In this document: positions 43,629-53,416 of the stretch, one piece after another
Numbering within the stretch: the stretch's first letter is position 1
How the letters are laid out: every line of letters starts with the position of its first letter
Program-made: the position numbers and the translations under genes
Source of the DNA: Flavobacterium sp.
Lineage (GTDB): Bacteria > Bacteroidota > Bacteroidia > Flavobacteriales > Flavobacteriaceae
Assembly: GCA_030151255.1 (NCBI GenBank)
Contig: JASLED010000019.1
Span: 1 to 64,000, forward strand
Direction of reading: 5' to 3'
DNA: 64,000 nt
Notes under the pieces: generated by a model
What the model was told of the DNA's origin: nothing
The model's input: only the letters and a program-made list of their open reading frames with translations
The model's database searches: none

Positions 43629-44987
43629 ATGGGAAGAAAGATATTATTAGAAAAGATTAATATTCCAGGCATTAAATCATACGATGTTTATCGTCAAAAT
43701 GGTGGATATGCATCTGTTGAAAAGGCATTAAAATCAATGACTCCAGACGAAATTACTGAAGAAGTAAAAGCGTCAGGAATTAGAGGTCGTGGTGGTGCAG
43801 GTTTCCCAGTTGGTTTAAAATGGAGTTTTATTGATAAAAAATCTGGAAAACCAAGACATTTGGTGTGTAACGCCGATGAGTCTGAGCCAGGAACATTTAA
43901 AGACAGATACTTAATGGAGTACATTCCTCACTTATTAATTGAAGGAATGATTGCCTCAAGTTATGCATTAGGTGCTAACCTTTCATATATTTATATTAGA
44001 GGAGAATATATGTGGGTGTTTAAAATTTTAGAAAAAGCTATTAAAGAAGCATATGCTGCTGGATGGCTAGGAAAAAACATCTTAGGTACTGATTATAGCT
44101 TAGATTTGCACGTACACTGTGGTGCAGGAGCTTATATCTGTGGTGAAGAAACTGCCCTAATTGAATCTTTAGAAGGAAAAAGAGGAAATCCTCGAATCAA
44201 ACCACCTTTCCCAGCTATTAGCGGTCTTTGGGGAAATCCTACAGTGGTAAATAATGTAGAATCAATTGCAAATGTGCCATGGATTATCACTAATTCTGGC
44301 GAAGAATATGCAAAAATAGGCGTTGGTCGTTCTACTGGAACTAAATTAATTTCTGCTTCTGGACACATCAGAAAACCGGGTGTTTACGAAATAGAAATGG
44401 GAATTACAGTAGAAGAATTTATCAATTCTGACGAATATTGTGGAGGAATGATGGACGATCGTCCTATCAAAGCCTTGGTACCTGGAGGTTCTTCCGTGCC
44501 AATTTTACCAGCACATTTAATTTACAAAACAGCCAATGGAGAAGATCGTTTAATGACATACGAATCATTATCTGACGGAGGTTTTGAATCAGGATCTATG
44601 TTAGGTTCTGGTGGTTTCATTGTTTATAATGATACAGCATGTATTGTTCGAAATACTTGGAATTTTGCTCGTTTCTACGCACACGAAAGTTGTGGACAAT
44701 GTTCGCCTTGTAGAGAAGGAACAGGATGGTTAGAAAAAATCTTGCACCGCATCGAAACTGGATACGGAACTATGGAAGACATTGATCTATTATGGAATAT
44801 CCAAAGCAATATTGAAGGAAATACAATTTGTCCGTTAGGAGATGCAGCGGCTTGGCCAGTTGCAGCAGCTATCAGACATTTTAGAGAAGAATTTGAATAT
44901 CACGTTTTATTCCCAGAAAAAGTGAGAGACAGAAATCATTTTGTAGCTGAACCTTTTTCGAGCGTAAAACATTTGATGAATAAATAA
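43629..44987 (+). CDS. nuoF: NADH-quinone oxidoreductase subunit F
   Basis: NuoF (51 kDa-type) binds NADH and FMN and holds cluster N3. The ATG at 43629 gives 452 residues and starts MGRKILLEKINIPGIKSYDVY, the usual flavobacterial N-terminus. An in-frame ATG at 43614 overlaps the nuoE end. Visible motifs are the FMN/NADH-binding GRGGAGFPVGLKWSF, CGEETALIESLEGKRG, and the N3 cysteines ESCGQCSPCREGTG plus CPLGD. It lies four bases after nuoE. Confidence 0.95.
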   Translation: MGRKILLEKINIPGIKSYDVYRQNGGYASVEKALKSMTPDEITEEVKASGIRGRGGAGFPVGLKWSFIDKKSGKPRHLVCNADESEPGTFKDRYLMEYIPHLLIEGMIASSYALGANLSYIYIRGEYMWVFKILEKAIKEAYAAGWLGKNILGTDYSLDLHVHCGAGAYICGEETALIESLEGKRGNPRIKPPFPAISGLWGNPTVVNNVESIANVPWIITNSGEEYAKIGVGRSTGTKLISASGHIRKPGVYEIEMGITVEEFINSDEYCGGMMDDRPIKALVPGGSSVPILPAHLIYKTANGEDRLMTYESLSDGGFESGSMLGSGGFIVYNDTACIVRNTWNFARFYAHESCGQCSPCREGTGWLEKILHRIETGYGTMEDIDLLWNIQSNIEGNTICPLGDAAAWPVAAAIRHFREEFEYHVLFPEKVRDRNHFVAEPFSSVKHLMNK

Positions 44988-45020
44988 TCCATGCTAATTT
45001 TTAGCTAAAAAGCACAATTT

Positions 45021-46046
45021 ATGAAAGTTACGATAGACGGACATGAAATAGACGTAGAACCAGGAACATCCATTCTACAAGCAGCAAGAATGATTGGTGG
45101 CGAATCTGTTCCACCAGCAATGTGCTATTATTCAAAACTTGAAGGAACTGGTGGTAAATGTAGAGCCTGTTTAGTTGAAGTTTCTAAAGGTAGCGAGGCT
45201 GATCCACGTCCAATGCCTAAATTAATGGCATCGTGTAAAACTCCTATTATGGATGGTATGGAAGTAAAAAGTATTACTTCGCCAAAAGTTTTAGAAGCGA
45301 GAAAATCAGTTACAGAATTCTTATTAATCAACCATCCTTTGGATTGCCCTATCTGTGATCAAGCAGGAGAATGCGATTTACAAAACCTTGCTTTCCAACA
45401 CGGAAAAGAGCAAAAAAGATATAAAGAAGAAAAAAGAACGTTTGAACCAGAAAATATCGGAGAAAACATTCAGTTACACATGAATCGTTGTATTCTTTGT
45501 TACCGTTGCGTAAAAACAGCCGAACAATTAACAGATAAACGCGTACATGGAGTTTGTGGACGTGGAGAGCATGCACAAATTTCTACTTATATTTCTGCAG
45601 CAATTGACAACGAGTTTTCTGGAAATATGATAGACGTTTGTCCGGTTGGTGCATTAACAGATAAAACCTTCCGTTTTAAATCTCGTGTTTGGTTTAACAA
45701 ACCATACAATGCACACAGAGATTGCCCAACATGTTCTGGAAAAGTAACATTATGGATGTTTGGAGAACAAATTCAACGTGTAACGGCTCGTAAAGACGAA
45801 TTCCATGAAGTTGAAGAATTTATCTGTAACTCTTGTCGTTTTGACCATAAAGAAAATTCAGACTGGACAATTGAAGGTCCGCGTAAATTTGAGAAAAACT
45901 CCGTTATTAATCAAAACAATTATACTAGAAAACTAGATACAGTTGTAATGAAAACAGAAAAACAAATTTTGGATGGACGTGAACAAGACAGAAAGAAAAT
46001 CAGTATGAAAGAAGTTCCATTAACTAAACATGAATCACAAGAATAA
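45021..46046 (+). CDS. nuoG: NADH-quinone oxidoreductase subunit G, short form
   Basis: NuoG carries iron-sulfur clusters in the NADH-oxidising module. The 341-residue product has a [2Fe-2S] set (Cys35, Cys47, Cys50, Cys72), the His-Cys3 [4Fe-4S] N5 set (His105, Cys109, Cys112, Cys118), the N4 set (Cys157, Cys160, Cys163, Cys207) and a fourth group (Cys235, Cys238, Cys269, Cys272) as in the first part of the molybdopterin-type domain. The rest of that domain (E. coli NuoG has about 908 residues) is missing. The frame is open and the gene is in place, so this is a natural short form, not a break. Confidence 0.92.
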   Translation: MKVTIDGHEIDVEPGTSILQAARMIGGESVPPAMCYYSKLEGTGGKCRACLVEVSKGSEADPRPMPKLMASCKTPIMDGMEVKSITSPKVLEARKSVTEFLLINHPLDCPICDQAGECDLQNLAFQHGKEQKRYKEEKRTFEPENIGENIQLHMNRCILCYRCVKTAEQLTDKRVHGVCGRGEHAQISTYISAAIDNEFSGNMIDVCPVGALTDKTFRFKSRVWFNKPYNAHRDCPTCSGKVTLWMFGEQIQRVTARKDEFHEVEEFICNSCRFDHKENSDWTIEGPRKFEKNSVINQNNYTRKLDTVVMKTEKQILDGREQDRKKISMKEVPLTKHESQE

Positions 46047-46057
46047 TACAACAAAAT

Positions 46058-47092
46058 ATGGATAAAGCGATTATTATTGATAAAGCCGTTATAATTGTTG
46101 TTGTATTTGCGATTACAATGTTAATGGCAATGTATGCAACACTTGCTGAACGAAAAATTGCGGCTTGGATACAAGACCGTTTAGGCCCAAACCGTGCGGG
46201 TAAAGGAGGTATTTTACAACCTTTAGCAGATGGTTTAAAGCTTTTTGCAAAAGAAGAATATCAGCCAAATACACCAAATAAATTCTTATTTAAATTTGGT
46301 CCTTTCTTAGCCATGACCTTGGCTTTGATGACAAGTGCTGTAATGCCTTGGGGAGATAAATTTGAATTATTTGGCAGAGAAATTATTTTACAAGCAGCAG
46401 ACATCAATGTTGGTTTATTATATGTACTTGCAGTACTTTCTGTTGGTGTGTATGGTATTATGATTGGGGCTTGGGCTTCTAATAACAAATATTCATTAAT
46501 GAGTGGTATTCGTGCTGCATCTCAAATGATTTCTTATGAAATTGCAATGGGACTTTCATTAATCAGTCTTTTGTTAATTACACAATCAATGAGCATGAGG
46601 GAAATTGCTTTACAGCAATCTGGAATGAATTGGAATGTATTTTATCAACCAATTGGATTCTTAATTTTCTTAATTTGTTCGTTTGCAGAAACCAACAGAG
46701 CACCATTTGACTTAGCAGAATGTGAGCAAGAGCTTATTGGTGGATTCCACACAGAATATTCTTCTATGAAAATGGGATTCTATCTATTTGCAGAGTATGC
46801 AAACTTATTTATTTCTGCATCAATTATCTCTGTATTATATTTTGGAGCATTCAACTATCCAGGAATGTCTTGGGCAGTAGAAAATTGGGGAGTTAATATT
46901 GCAAATGTTTTAGGTATTGTAGCCTTATTCGTCAAAATTTGTTTTTTCATATTTGTTTATATGTGGGTACGTTGGACCTTGCCACGTTTCCGTTATGATC
47001 AATTGATGAATTTAGGTTGGAAATCACTAATTCCATTAGCATTACTAAACCTTATTGTTACAGCTATTGTTATTCTACTTATAAATAATTAA
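46058..47092 (+). CDS. nuoH: NADH-quinone oxidoreductase subunit H
   Basis: NuoH (ND1-type) is the membrane subunit nearest the peripheral arm and forms part of the quinone channel. The 344-residue protein has eight or nine hydrophobic helices and the signature loops ERKIAAWIQDRLGPNRAG and ETNRAPFDLAECEQELIGGFHTEYS. These contain the acidic residues thought to link quinone chemistry to proton pumping. It lies 11 bases after nuoG. Confidence 0.97.
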   Translation: MDKAIIIDKAVIIVVVFAITMLMAMYATLAERKIAAWIQDRLGPNRAGKGGILQPLADGLKLFAKEEYQPNTPNKFLFKFGPFLAMTLALMTSAVMPWGDKFELFGREIILQAADINVGLLYVLAVLSVGVYGIMIGAWASNNKYSLMSGIRAASQMISYEIAMGLSLISLLLITQSMSMREIALQQSGMNWNVFYQPIGFLIFLICSFAETNRAPFDLAECEQELIGGFHTEYSSMKMGFYLFAEYANLFISASIISVLYFGAFNYPGMSWAVENWGVNIANVLGIVALFVKICFFIFVYMWVRWTLPRFRYDQLMNLGWKSLIPLALLNLIVTAIVILLINN

Positions 47093-47094
47093 AC

Positions 47095-47643
47095 ATGTCA
47101 ACAACAAATACTTATTCTTTATCGGGAAGAAAAAAGACCGTTTCTAATAAGAAAATGTCTTGGAGTGAGCGCATTTACCTGATAGCTATTGCTAAAGGAA
47201 TGCTGGTTACCTTAAAACACATGTTTAAAAAGAAGGTAACAATTGCTTATCCTGAACATCAACGTCCTTTTAGTAAAGTATATCGAGGAAGACATACCTT
47301 GATGAGAGATGAAGAAGGACGCGAAAGATGTACTGCTTGCGGTTTGTGTGCACTGTCTTGCCCTGCAGAAGCTATTACAATGAAAGCTGCTGAAAGAAAG
47401 CCAGAAGAAAAACACTTATACCGCGAAGAAAAATACGCAGAAATCTACGAAATTAATATGTTGCGTTGTATTTTCTGCGGATTATGTGAAGAAGCTTGTC
47501 CTAAACAAGCTATTTATCTTACAAAATCTGGAGAAATTGCAAAGTCTGACAGCTCGCGTGAAAACTTTATCTACGGAAAAGAAAAGTTAGTAATGCCATT
47601 AGATGCAGCTATTGCTAATACTAACAATCATAATCAAGCATAA
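47095..47643 (+). CDS. nuoI: NADH-quinone oxidoreductase subunit I
   Basis: NuoI (TYKY-type) holds the two [4Fe-4S] clusters N6a and N6b that lead to N2. The 182-residue protein has both ferredoxin motifs, CTACGLCALSCP and CIFCGLCEEACP, at about 80-91 and 124-135. An N-terminal amphipathic region touches the membrane arm. It lies 2 bases after nuoH and 2 before nuoJ. Confidence 0.97.
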   Translation: MSTTNTYSLSGRKKTVSNKKMSWSERIYLIAIAKGMLVTLKHMFKKKVTIAYPEHQRPFSKVYRGRHTLMRDEEGRERCTACGLCALSCPAEAITMKAAERKPEEKHLYREEKYAEIYEINMLRCIFCGLCEEACPKQAIYLTKSGEIAKSDSSRENFIYGKEKLVMPLDAAIANTNNHNQA

Positions 47644-47645
47644 TT

Positions 47646-48161
47646 ATGGTAGATATTTTATTTTACATTCTTTCGACAATTACACTCGGAAGTGCAGTCC
47701 TTACCGTACTGAGCAAAAATCCAATTCACAGTGCGCTATGGTTGGTAGTAAGTTTTTTCTCTATTGCTGGTCATTATATCTTATTAAACTCGCAATTTTT
47801 AGGAATGATTCATATTATGGTTTATTCTGGTGCCATCATGATTTTGATGTTGTTTACCATTATGCTTATGAACCTAAATATTAGTCACGAAGTTTCTAAA
47901 CCATTTGTTACAAAAGTTGTTGCTACAATAGCATTTTGTTTGGTTGGTTTATTGCTTCTTTCTATCACGCTAAGAGGTAATCAGGCTTATGAATTAGCTT
48001 ATGCAAATACAGGAGAAGATTTTCAGTCGGTTCAAGTATTAGGAAAAGTATTATTAAACGAATACGTTGTTCCTTTTGAAATGATTGCTGTATTGTTATT
48101 ACTAGCAATGATTGGAGCTGTATTGATTTCTAAAAAAGACAAAACAGATAAAGCAGCATAA
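47646..48161 (+). CDS. nuoJ: NADH-quinone oxidoreductase subunit J
   Basis: NuoJ (ND6-type) is a five-helix membrane-arm subunit. The 171-residue protein has the conserved third helix region GMIHIMVYSGAIMILMLFTIMLMNL with the tyrosine seen in this family, and a charged C-terminus (SKKDKTDKAA). A partly overlapping frame in another phase (47603-47884) is only a shadow. It lies 2 bases after nuoI and 2 before nuoK. Confidence 0.95.
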   Translation: MVDILFYILSTITLGSAVLTVLSKNPIHSALWLVVSFFSIAGHYILLNSQFLGMIHIMVYSGAIMILMLFTIMLMNLNISHEVSKPFVTKVVATIAFCLVGLLLLSITLRGNQAYELAYANTGEDFQSVQVLGKVLLNEYVVPFEMIAVLLLLAMIGAVLISKKDKTDKAA

Positions 48162-48163
48162 TT

Positions 48164-48484
48164 ATGGAAAATATAATCGAAATCATAGGTATTGATAAGT
48201 ATATCTATTTATCTATCATATTATTCTGCATAGGAATATTTGGAATACTATTTAGACGTAATGCAATTGTAATGTTTATGTGTATTGAAATTATGTTGAA
48301 CTCTGCTAACATGTTGTTAGTTGCATTTTCAACCTATCATCAAGATGCACAAGGGCAAGTTTTTGTATTCTTTACAATGGCAGTTGCTGCGGCAGAAGTT
48401 GCAGTAGGATTAGCCATTTTAGTATCTATTTACAGAAACATAGGATCAATTGATATTGATAATTTAAAAAACTTAAAAGGATAA
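48164..48484 (+). CDS. nuoK: NADH-quinone oxidoreductase subunit K
   Basis: NuoK (ND4L-type) is a three-helix membrane-arm subunit. The 106-residue protein has two glutamates in helices 2 and 3: one in IVMFMCIEIMLNSANML and one in AVAAAEVAVGLAI. These belong to the proton path between NuoH and the antiporter-like subunits. It lies 2 bases after nuoJ and 6 before nuoL. Confidence 0.96.
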   Translation: MENIIEIIGIDKYIYLSIILFCIGIFGILFRRNAIVMFMCIEIMLNSANMLLVAFSTYHQDAQGQVFVFFTMAVAAAEVAVGLAILVSIYRNIGSIDIDNLKNLKG

Positions 48485-48490
48485 TTCCGC

Positions 48491-50377
48491 ATGGATACAA
48501 ACGTAATTTTACTTTTATTATTAGTCCCACTTATTGGGTCTTTGGTTAATATTTTCTTCGGAAAAAAATTAGGTAATGGTTCTGGAATTATTGCAACTTT
48601 AGCGATTTTAATTTCATTTATCATTTCAGTTACAGCGTTTATACAAGTATATAACACGAAAGAAGCAATTCAGGTAGATTTATTCGAATGGATGGCTTTG
48701 GCAAACTTCAAAGTTTCATTTGGTTTTTTACTAGATCAATTATCATTGTTATGGTTATTATTTGTTACTGGTATTGGAACACTGATTCACTGGTACTCTA
48801 CAAGCTATATGAAAGGCGACGAGAATTTCCATAAATTCTTTGCTTATCTAAACTTGTTTATCTTCTTCATGATTATGTTAGTTACAGGTAGCAACTTGTT
48901 AATTACTTTTATTGGATGGGAAGGCGTTGGACTTTGTTCTTACTTATTAATCGGATTTTGGCACAAAAACCAATCATACAATGATGCGGCTAAAAAAGCT
49001 TTTATCATGAACCGTATAGGAGATTTAGGTTTCTTAATCGGAGTATTCATTTTGGCTTTCTTATTCCAATCATTAGATTATATGACGATTAAAGAAGCGT
49101 TATTAAACGGAACAAATCATCAAATAAACACTTGGATTGGTTGGGCAGCTTTAGCATTATTTATTGGAGCTGTTGGTAAAAGTGCACAAATTCCACTTTA
49201 TACTTGGTTACCAGATGCGATGGCAGGACCTACACCAGTTTCTGCATTAATTCACGCGGCAACGATGGTAACGGCGGGTATTTTCTTAATTACTCGTTTA
49301 AACTTTGTTTTTGATCTTGCGCCACAAATTCAAAATATAATTGCAATTATTGGAGCTATTACAGCTTTATTTGCAGCTACAATTGGATTAGTACAAACAG
49401 ACATTAAAAAAGTATTGGCTTACTCAACGGTATCTCAGTTAGGTTTAATGTTTATGGCAATCGGATTTGCAGCTTATGAAATTGCAGTATTTCACGTAGT
49501 AACACACGCTTTCTTTAAAGCTTGTTTATTCTTAGGTTCTGGTTCGGTAATTCACGCAATGGGTGGAGAACAAGATATGCGAAAAATGGGTGGATTAAAG
49601 AAATTTATGCCTGCAACGTATGCTACTTTCTTGTTAGCAACTTTGGCAATTTCTGGGTTTCCTCCTTTTTCAGGATTTTTCTCTAAGGATGAAATCTTAA
49701 TGACAGCTTTTAGCCACAACAAAGTATTGTATATTTTAGGTTCGTTAGCCTCTATTATGACGGCTTTCTATATGTTTAGATTATTGTTCTTAACTTTCTT
49801 TAAAAATTTCAGAGGAACACAAGAACAAAAAAATCATTTACATGAAAGTCCTCTAGCAATTACTGCTCCATTATGGATATTAGCTATTTTATCAGTTGTT
49901 GGTGGATTAATTAGTTTTCCAGGAAATAGTTGGTTAAATAACTACTTATCTCCAGTAATTGTACACAATGCAAATGCACATCCGCACGAATTTGGTACAA
50001 CAGAATATATTTTAATGGCTATTGCTATTATTGGCGCATTTATTGGTTTATTTATTGCGTATAGCAAATACATTCAAAAAAATGAAACGCCTCCTGCAGA
50101 CGATCAAATGCATGGTTTACACAAGGTTTTATACAATAAATATTATATTGATGAAGCTTATATGAAGGTAATTGTAAAACCAATTTATACTTTATCTTTA
50201 TTTTTTAGAGATGTGGTAGAAGTAACTTTATCTGGAGTTATTCTTGGTTTGGCCAAAATAACTGACGGTTTATCACTGCAAGGTAAAAAAGCACAAAACG
50301 GAAACATTGGTTTCTATTTATTTGCTTTTGTATTTGGCATTTGTTTGATATTGTATTATTTATTCATTGCAAGATAA
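48491..50377 (+). CDS. nuoL: NADH-quinone oxidoreductase subunit L
   Basis: NuoL (ND5-type) is the distal antiporter-like proton-pumping subunit. The 628-residue protein has about 16 hydrophobic helices. The conserved glutamate is in FIGWEGVGLCSYLLIGFW, the key lysine in KSAQIPLYTWLPDAMAGPTPVSALIHAATMV (shown in part), and the C-terminal lateral helix runs along the end. Its length is typical. It lies 6 bases after nuoK and 9 before nuoM. Confidence 0.97.
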   Translation: MDTNVILLLLLVPLIGSLVNIFFGKKLGNGSGIIATLAILISFIISVTAFIQVYNTKEAIQVDLFEWMALANFKVSFGFLLDQLSLLWLLFVTGIGTLIHWYSTSYMKGDENFHKFFAYLNLFIFFMIMLVTGSNLLITFIGWEGVGLCSYLLIGFWHKNQSYNDAAKKAFIMNRIGDLGFLIGVFILAFLFQSLDYMTIKEALLNGTNHQINTWIGWAALALFIGAVGKSAQIPLYTWLPDAMAGPTPVSALIHAATMVTAGIFLITRLNFVFDLAPQIQNIIAIIGAITALFAATIGLVQTDIKKVLAYSTVSQLGLMFMAIGFAAYEIAVFHVVTHAFFKACLFLGSGSVIHAMGGEQDMRKMGGLKKFMPATYATFLLATLAISGFPPFSGFFSKDEILMTAFSHNKVLYILGSLASIMTAFYMFRLLFLTFFKNFRGTQEQKNHLHESPLAITAPLWILAILSVVGGLISFPGNSWLNNYLSPVIVHNANAHPHEFGTTEYILMAIAIIGAFIGLFIAYSKYIQKNETPPADDQMHGLHKVLYNKYYIDEAYMKVIVKPIYTLSLFFRDVVEVTLSGVILGLAKITDGLSLQGKKAQNGNIGFYLFAFVFGICLILYYLFIAR

Positions 50378-50386
50378 TTTAGAAAG

Positions 50387-51820
50387 ATGAACGTAACTAT
50401 ATTATTATTAACGTTATTAGTTGGTGCATTTGTAACCTATTTAGCTGGAAAAAAACTTGCTTCAAAAACTGCGTTAGGTTTTGGAATCATTGCTTTTATT
50501 GAAACAGCTTTTATTATTTGCCAACACAATTCAGGAATTAACTCAAGTTTTACCACGCAATGGATATCTAATCCAAACATTCATTTTGCCTTAAAGGCAG
50601 ACGGTTTGTCATTAGCTTTGGTATTACTTACAACTTTGTTAACTCCTTTAATTATATTATCATCATTTGGTAATCATATTAAAAATTCAAATTTATTTTA
50701 TGCACTTGTATTGTTTATGTCATTTGCAATGACGGGTACATTTTTAGCATCAGATGGATTTTTATATTATATTTTTTGGGAGTTAGCCTTAATTCCTATT
50801 TACTTTATTGCTCTATTATGGGGGAATGATACCTTTGAAGCGCGCAAGAAAGCAATCTTTACTTTCTTTATCTATACGTTTGCAGGTTCATTATTCATGT
50901 TGGTAGGTTTTATCTATCTATACCAAAAAACAGGCAGTTTCTTGTTACATGATTTGTACAATGCTAGCCTAACTTCAAATGAACAATTTTGGATTTTCTT
51001 AGCGTTCTTTATTGCTTATGCTATTAAAATTCCTATTTTTCCTTTCCATACTTGGCAGCCTTCTACTTACGAAAAAGCACCAGCGGTTGGAACAATGCTT
51101 TTATCAGGAATTATGCTAAAGATGGGACTTTATTCTATCATTAGATGGCAATTGCCAATTGCTCCTTCGGCAGCAAAAGACTTAATGCCAACAATTCTTG
51201 TATTGTGTTTAATTGGTGTTGTTTATGGTTCTATTATAGCCTTAAGACAAGTAAATATTAAAAGATTTTTTGCTTATTCTTCATTGGCTCACGTTGGATT
51301 AATTGCAGCTGGAGCATATAGCTTAACATTAGACGGATTACTAGGATCTGTTTATCAAATGCTGGCACACGGATTTGTAATTGTTGGGTTATTTTATGTG
51401 GCTGAGATTATCTTTTCAAGATATCAAACAAGAAATATTAATGAAATGGGAGGAATTCGTCAACAAGCACCACAATTCACTTCATTATTCATGATCTTAC
51501 TATTTGCATCAATTGGTTTGCCAGGAACTTTTAGTTTTATTGGTGAGTTTAACCTATTGTTTGGTTTATCTCAAGTAAATTTAGGTTATGCAATTGTTGG
51601 AGGTACAAGTATTATTTTAGGAGCTTTTTATATGTTGAGAATGTTCCAAAAATCAATGCTTGGAGAAACTAATTCAAAAGTATTTGTGGATATAAATACA
51701 AACGAAAAAATAGTATTAGGCACACTTGTTCTTATTGTTATTTTCTTGGGTATTTATCCAAAGCCAATTACAGACTTGATTACACCAAGTTTAGTTGAAA
51801 TAGTATCATACATTAAATAG
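50387..51820 (+). CDS. nuoM: NADH-quinone oxidoreductase subunit M
   Basis: NuoM (ND4-type) is a second antiporter-like pump subunit. The 477-residue protein has about 14 helices. The conserved glutamate lies in YYIFWELALIPIYFIALLWG, the lysine in IAYAIKIPIFPFHTWQP, and the SSLAHVGLIAAGAYS segment forms a half-helix break. Size and motifs are normal. A 49-base gap follows before nuoN. Confidence 0.97.
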   Translation: MNVTILLLTLLVGAFVTYLAGKKLASKTALGFGIIAFIETAFIICQHNSGINSSFTTQWISNPNIHFALKADGLSLALVLLTTLLTPLIILSSFGNHIKNSNLFYALVLFMSFAMTGTFLASDGFLYYIFWELALIPIYFIALLWGNDTFEARKKAIFTFFIYTFAGSLFMLVGFIYLYQKTGSFLLHDLYNASLTSNEQFWIFLAFFIAYAIKIPIFPFHTWQPSTYEKAPAVGTMLLSGIMLKMGLYSIIRWQLPIAPSAAKDLMPTILVLCLIGVVYGSIIALRQVNIKRFFAYSSLAHVGLIAAGAYSLTLDGLLGSVYQMLAHGFVIVGLFYVAEIIFSRYQTRNINEMGGIRQQAPQFTSLFMILLFASIGLPGTFSFIGEFNLLFGLSQVNLGYAIVGGTSIILGAFYMLRMFQKSMLGETNSKVFVDINTNEKIVLGTLVLIVIFLGIYPKPITDLITPSLVEIVSYIK

Positions 51821-51869
51821 AGTTTTAAAAATTTAGCTTGTACTAAGCAATAATTCCAAAATATAAAAA

Positions 51870-53249
51870 ATGAATACATTAATAGCAATTGGAGTATTAG
51901 CGGTAATAGTTTTAATAGCAGAGATTATTAACTTGAGAAAGTTGATAATTCCGGTAGCTATTGCAGGACTATTAGGTATCTTGGGTTATACCCTTTGTAA
52001 TATTGATGTTGTGGAAGCATATTATAACAATATGTTTGTTTCAACACGATTCTCTACCGCCTTTTCATCTTTGTTTATTGCACTTACCATTTTGTTAATT
52101 GCTTTGAGTAAAGATTTTTATCAAGATCAGTATTCGAAAATATCAGATTACATTTCTTTAAAGCTCTTCTTATTAATGGGAGCAATTTCCATGGTAAGTT
52201 TTGGAAATATGGCAATGTTTTTTGTAGGATTAGAAATATTATCAATTACGTTATATATCCTTTGTGGTGCAGACTACAAGAATATCAAGAGTAACGAATC
52301 TGCAATGAAGTATTTCCTATTGGGTTCATTTGCTTCAGGAATAATTCTTTTCGGAATTGCTTTAATTTATGGAGCAACAGGTTCTTTTGATATTGTAACA
52401 ATTGCACAAACAGCATCTACCTCAACAATGCCAGTATGGTATGGATTGGGTACTATAATGATCCTTATTGGTATGTTATTTAAAATTGCTGCTTTTCCGT
52501 TCCATTTTTGGGCGCCAGATGTATACCAAGGAGCACCAAGTCTTACTACTGCTCTTATGAGTACTTTAGTAAAAGTTACTGCTGTTGCAACACTTTATAA
52601 AATTGCAAATAATTTGTTGTTTGATATGTCATCTAGCTATACAACAATGTTGGTAGTAATTGCTATCTTAACAATGACAGTTGGAAATATCATGGCTTTG
52701 AGACAAGACAATATGAAGCGTCTTTTGGCATATTCTGGTATTTCTCATGCTGGATTTATGATGATGTCTCTTGTAGCTTTAGGATTGGCTACACCTCACC
52801 TTTTCTATTATGCAACTTCTTATGCTTTTGCAGGAATTGCAGCTTTTACAGTATTAATTATTGTAACGAAAGGAAAAAACAATGAAGATATAGCAAACTT
52901 TAAAGGTTTAGCGAGAAAAAATCCTTTGATGGCTGTAATCCTAACAATGGCATTATTGTCAATGGGTGGAATACCTATTTTCGCAGGTTTCTTTGGAAAA
53001 TTCTTTTTATTCACAGATGCAATCAAAAATGGTTTTATCACATTAGTAATTTTTGGAGTAATCAATTCATTCATCAGTATTTATTACTACTTAAAAGTTG
53101 TTGTATCGATGTTTACCACAACAGATACTGAAGATGAAACTACGGCTATTACTGTTCCAATTACCTATAAAATTGTAGGTATTGTATCAACAATACTAAT
53201 TGTTTTATTTGGACTTTGTCCTTCACTACTTTTAGATCTGTTTCAATAA
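51870..53249 (+). CDS. nuoN: NADH-quinone oxidoreductase subunit N
   Basis: NuoN (ND2-type) is the third antiporter-like subunit. The 459-residue protein has about 14 helices with a glutamate in FFVGLEILSITLYILCGAD and a lysine in LFKIAAFPFHFWAPDVYQGAP. It is the last gene of the operon, so the locus encodes all 14 Nuo subunits in the order A to N with C and D separate. A hairpin terminator follows 17 bases later. Confidence 0.97.
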   Translation: MNTLIAIGVLAVIVLIAEIINLRKLIIPVAIAGLLGILGYTLCNIDVVEAYYNNMFVSTRFSTAFSSLFIALTILLIALSKDFYQDQYSKISDYISLKLFLLMGAISMVSFGNMAMFFVGLEILSITLYILCGADYKNIKSNESAMKYFLLGSFASGIILFGIALIYGATGSFDIVTIAQTASTSTMPVWYGLGTIMILIGMLFKIAAFPFHFWAPDVYQGAPSLTTALMSTLVKVTAVATLYKIANNLLFDMSSSYTTMLVVIAILTMTVGNIMALRQDNMKRLLAYSGISHAGFMMMSLVALGLATPHLFYYATSYAFAGIAAFTVLIIVTKGKNNEDIANFKGLARKNPLMAVILTMALLSMGGIPIFAGFFGKFFLFTDAIKNGFITLVIFGVINSFISIYYYLKVVVSMFTTTDTEDETTAITVPITYKIVGIVSTILIVLFGLCPSLLLDLFQ

Positions 53250-53266
53250 GGTTAAACTAACTAATC

Positions 53267-53308
53267 AAAAAAAGCTGAGTATTCTCAAAAAGAAACTTAG
53301 CTTTTTTT
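53267..53308 (+). terminator. Intrinsic terminator of the nuo operon
   Basis: Stem AAAAAAAGCTGAGT with ACTTAGCTTTTTTT (one G-U pair, 14-base loop) ends in a T run. It closes the 13 kb nuo transcript. Confidence 0.83.
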
Positions 53309-53377
53309 ATGCATATTTTTTTTTAGAAGAGAGTAGTTACCAACTTGTGGAAATAACTTTCAATCTTACCAACTAAT

Positions 53378-53412
53378 AAAAAAAACGGCTCTTAAAAAGA
53401 GCCGCTTTTTTT
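53378..53412 (-). terminator. Intrinsic terminator of the feo operon
   Basis: Stem CGGCTCTT/AAGAGCCG with a three-base loop, flanked by long A (left) and T (right) runs, so the minus-strand transcript ends in T. It sits just beyond the small Feo-associated gene. Confidence 0.83.
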
Positions 53413-53416
53413 AGTA

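Noticed and set aside
47603..47884. 93-residue plus-strand frame overlapping nuoI and nuoJ
   Set aside because: It is out of phase with both real genes, which are complete and conserved. It is a chance frame.
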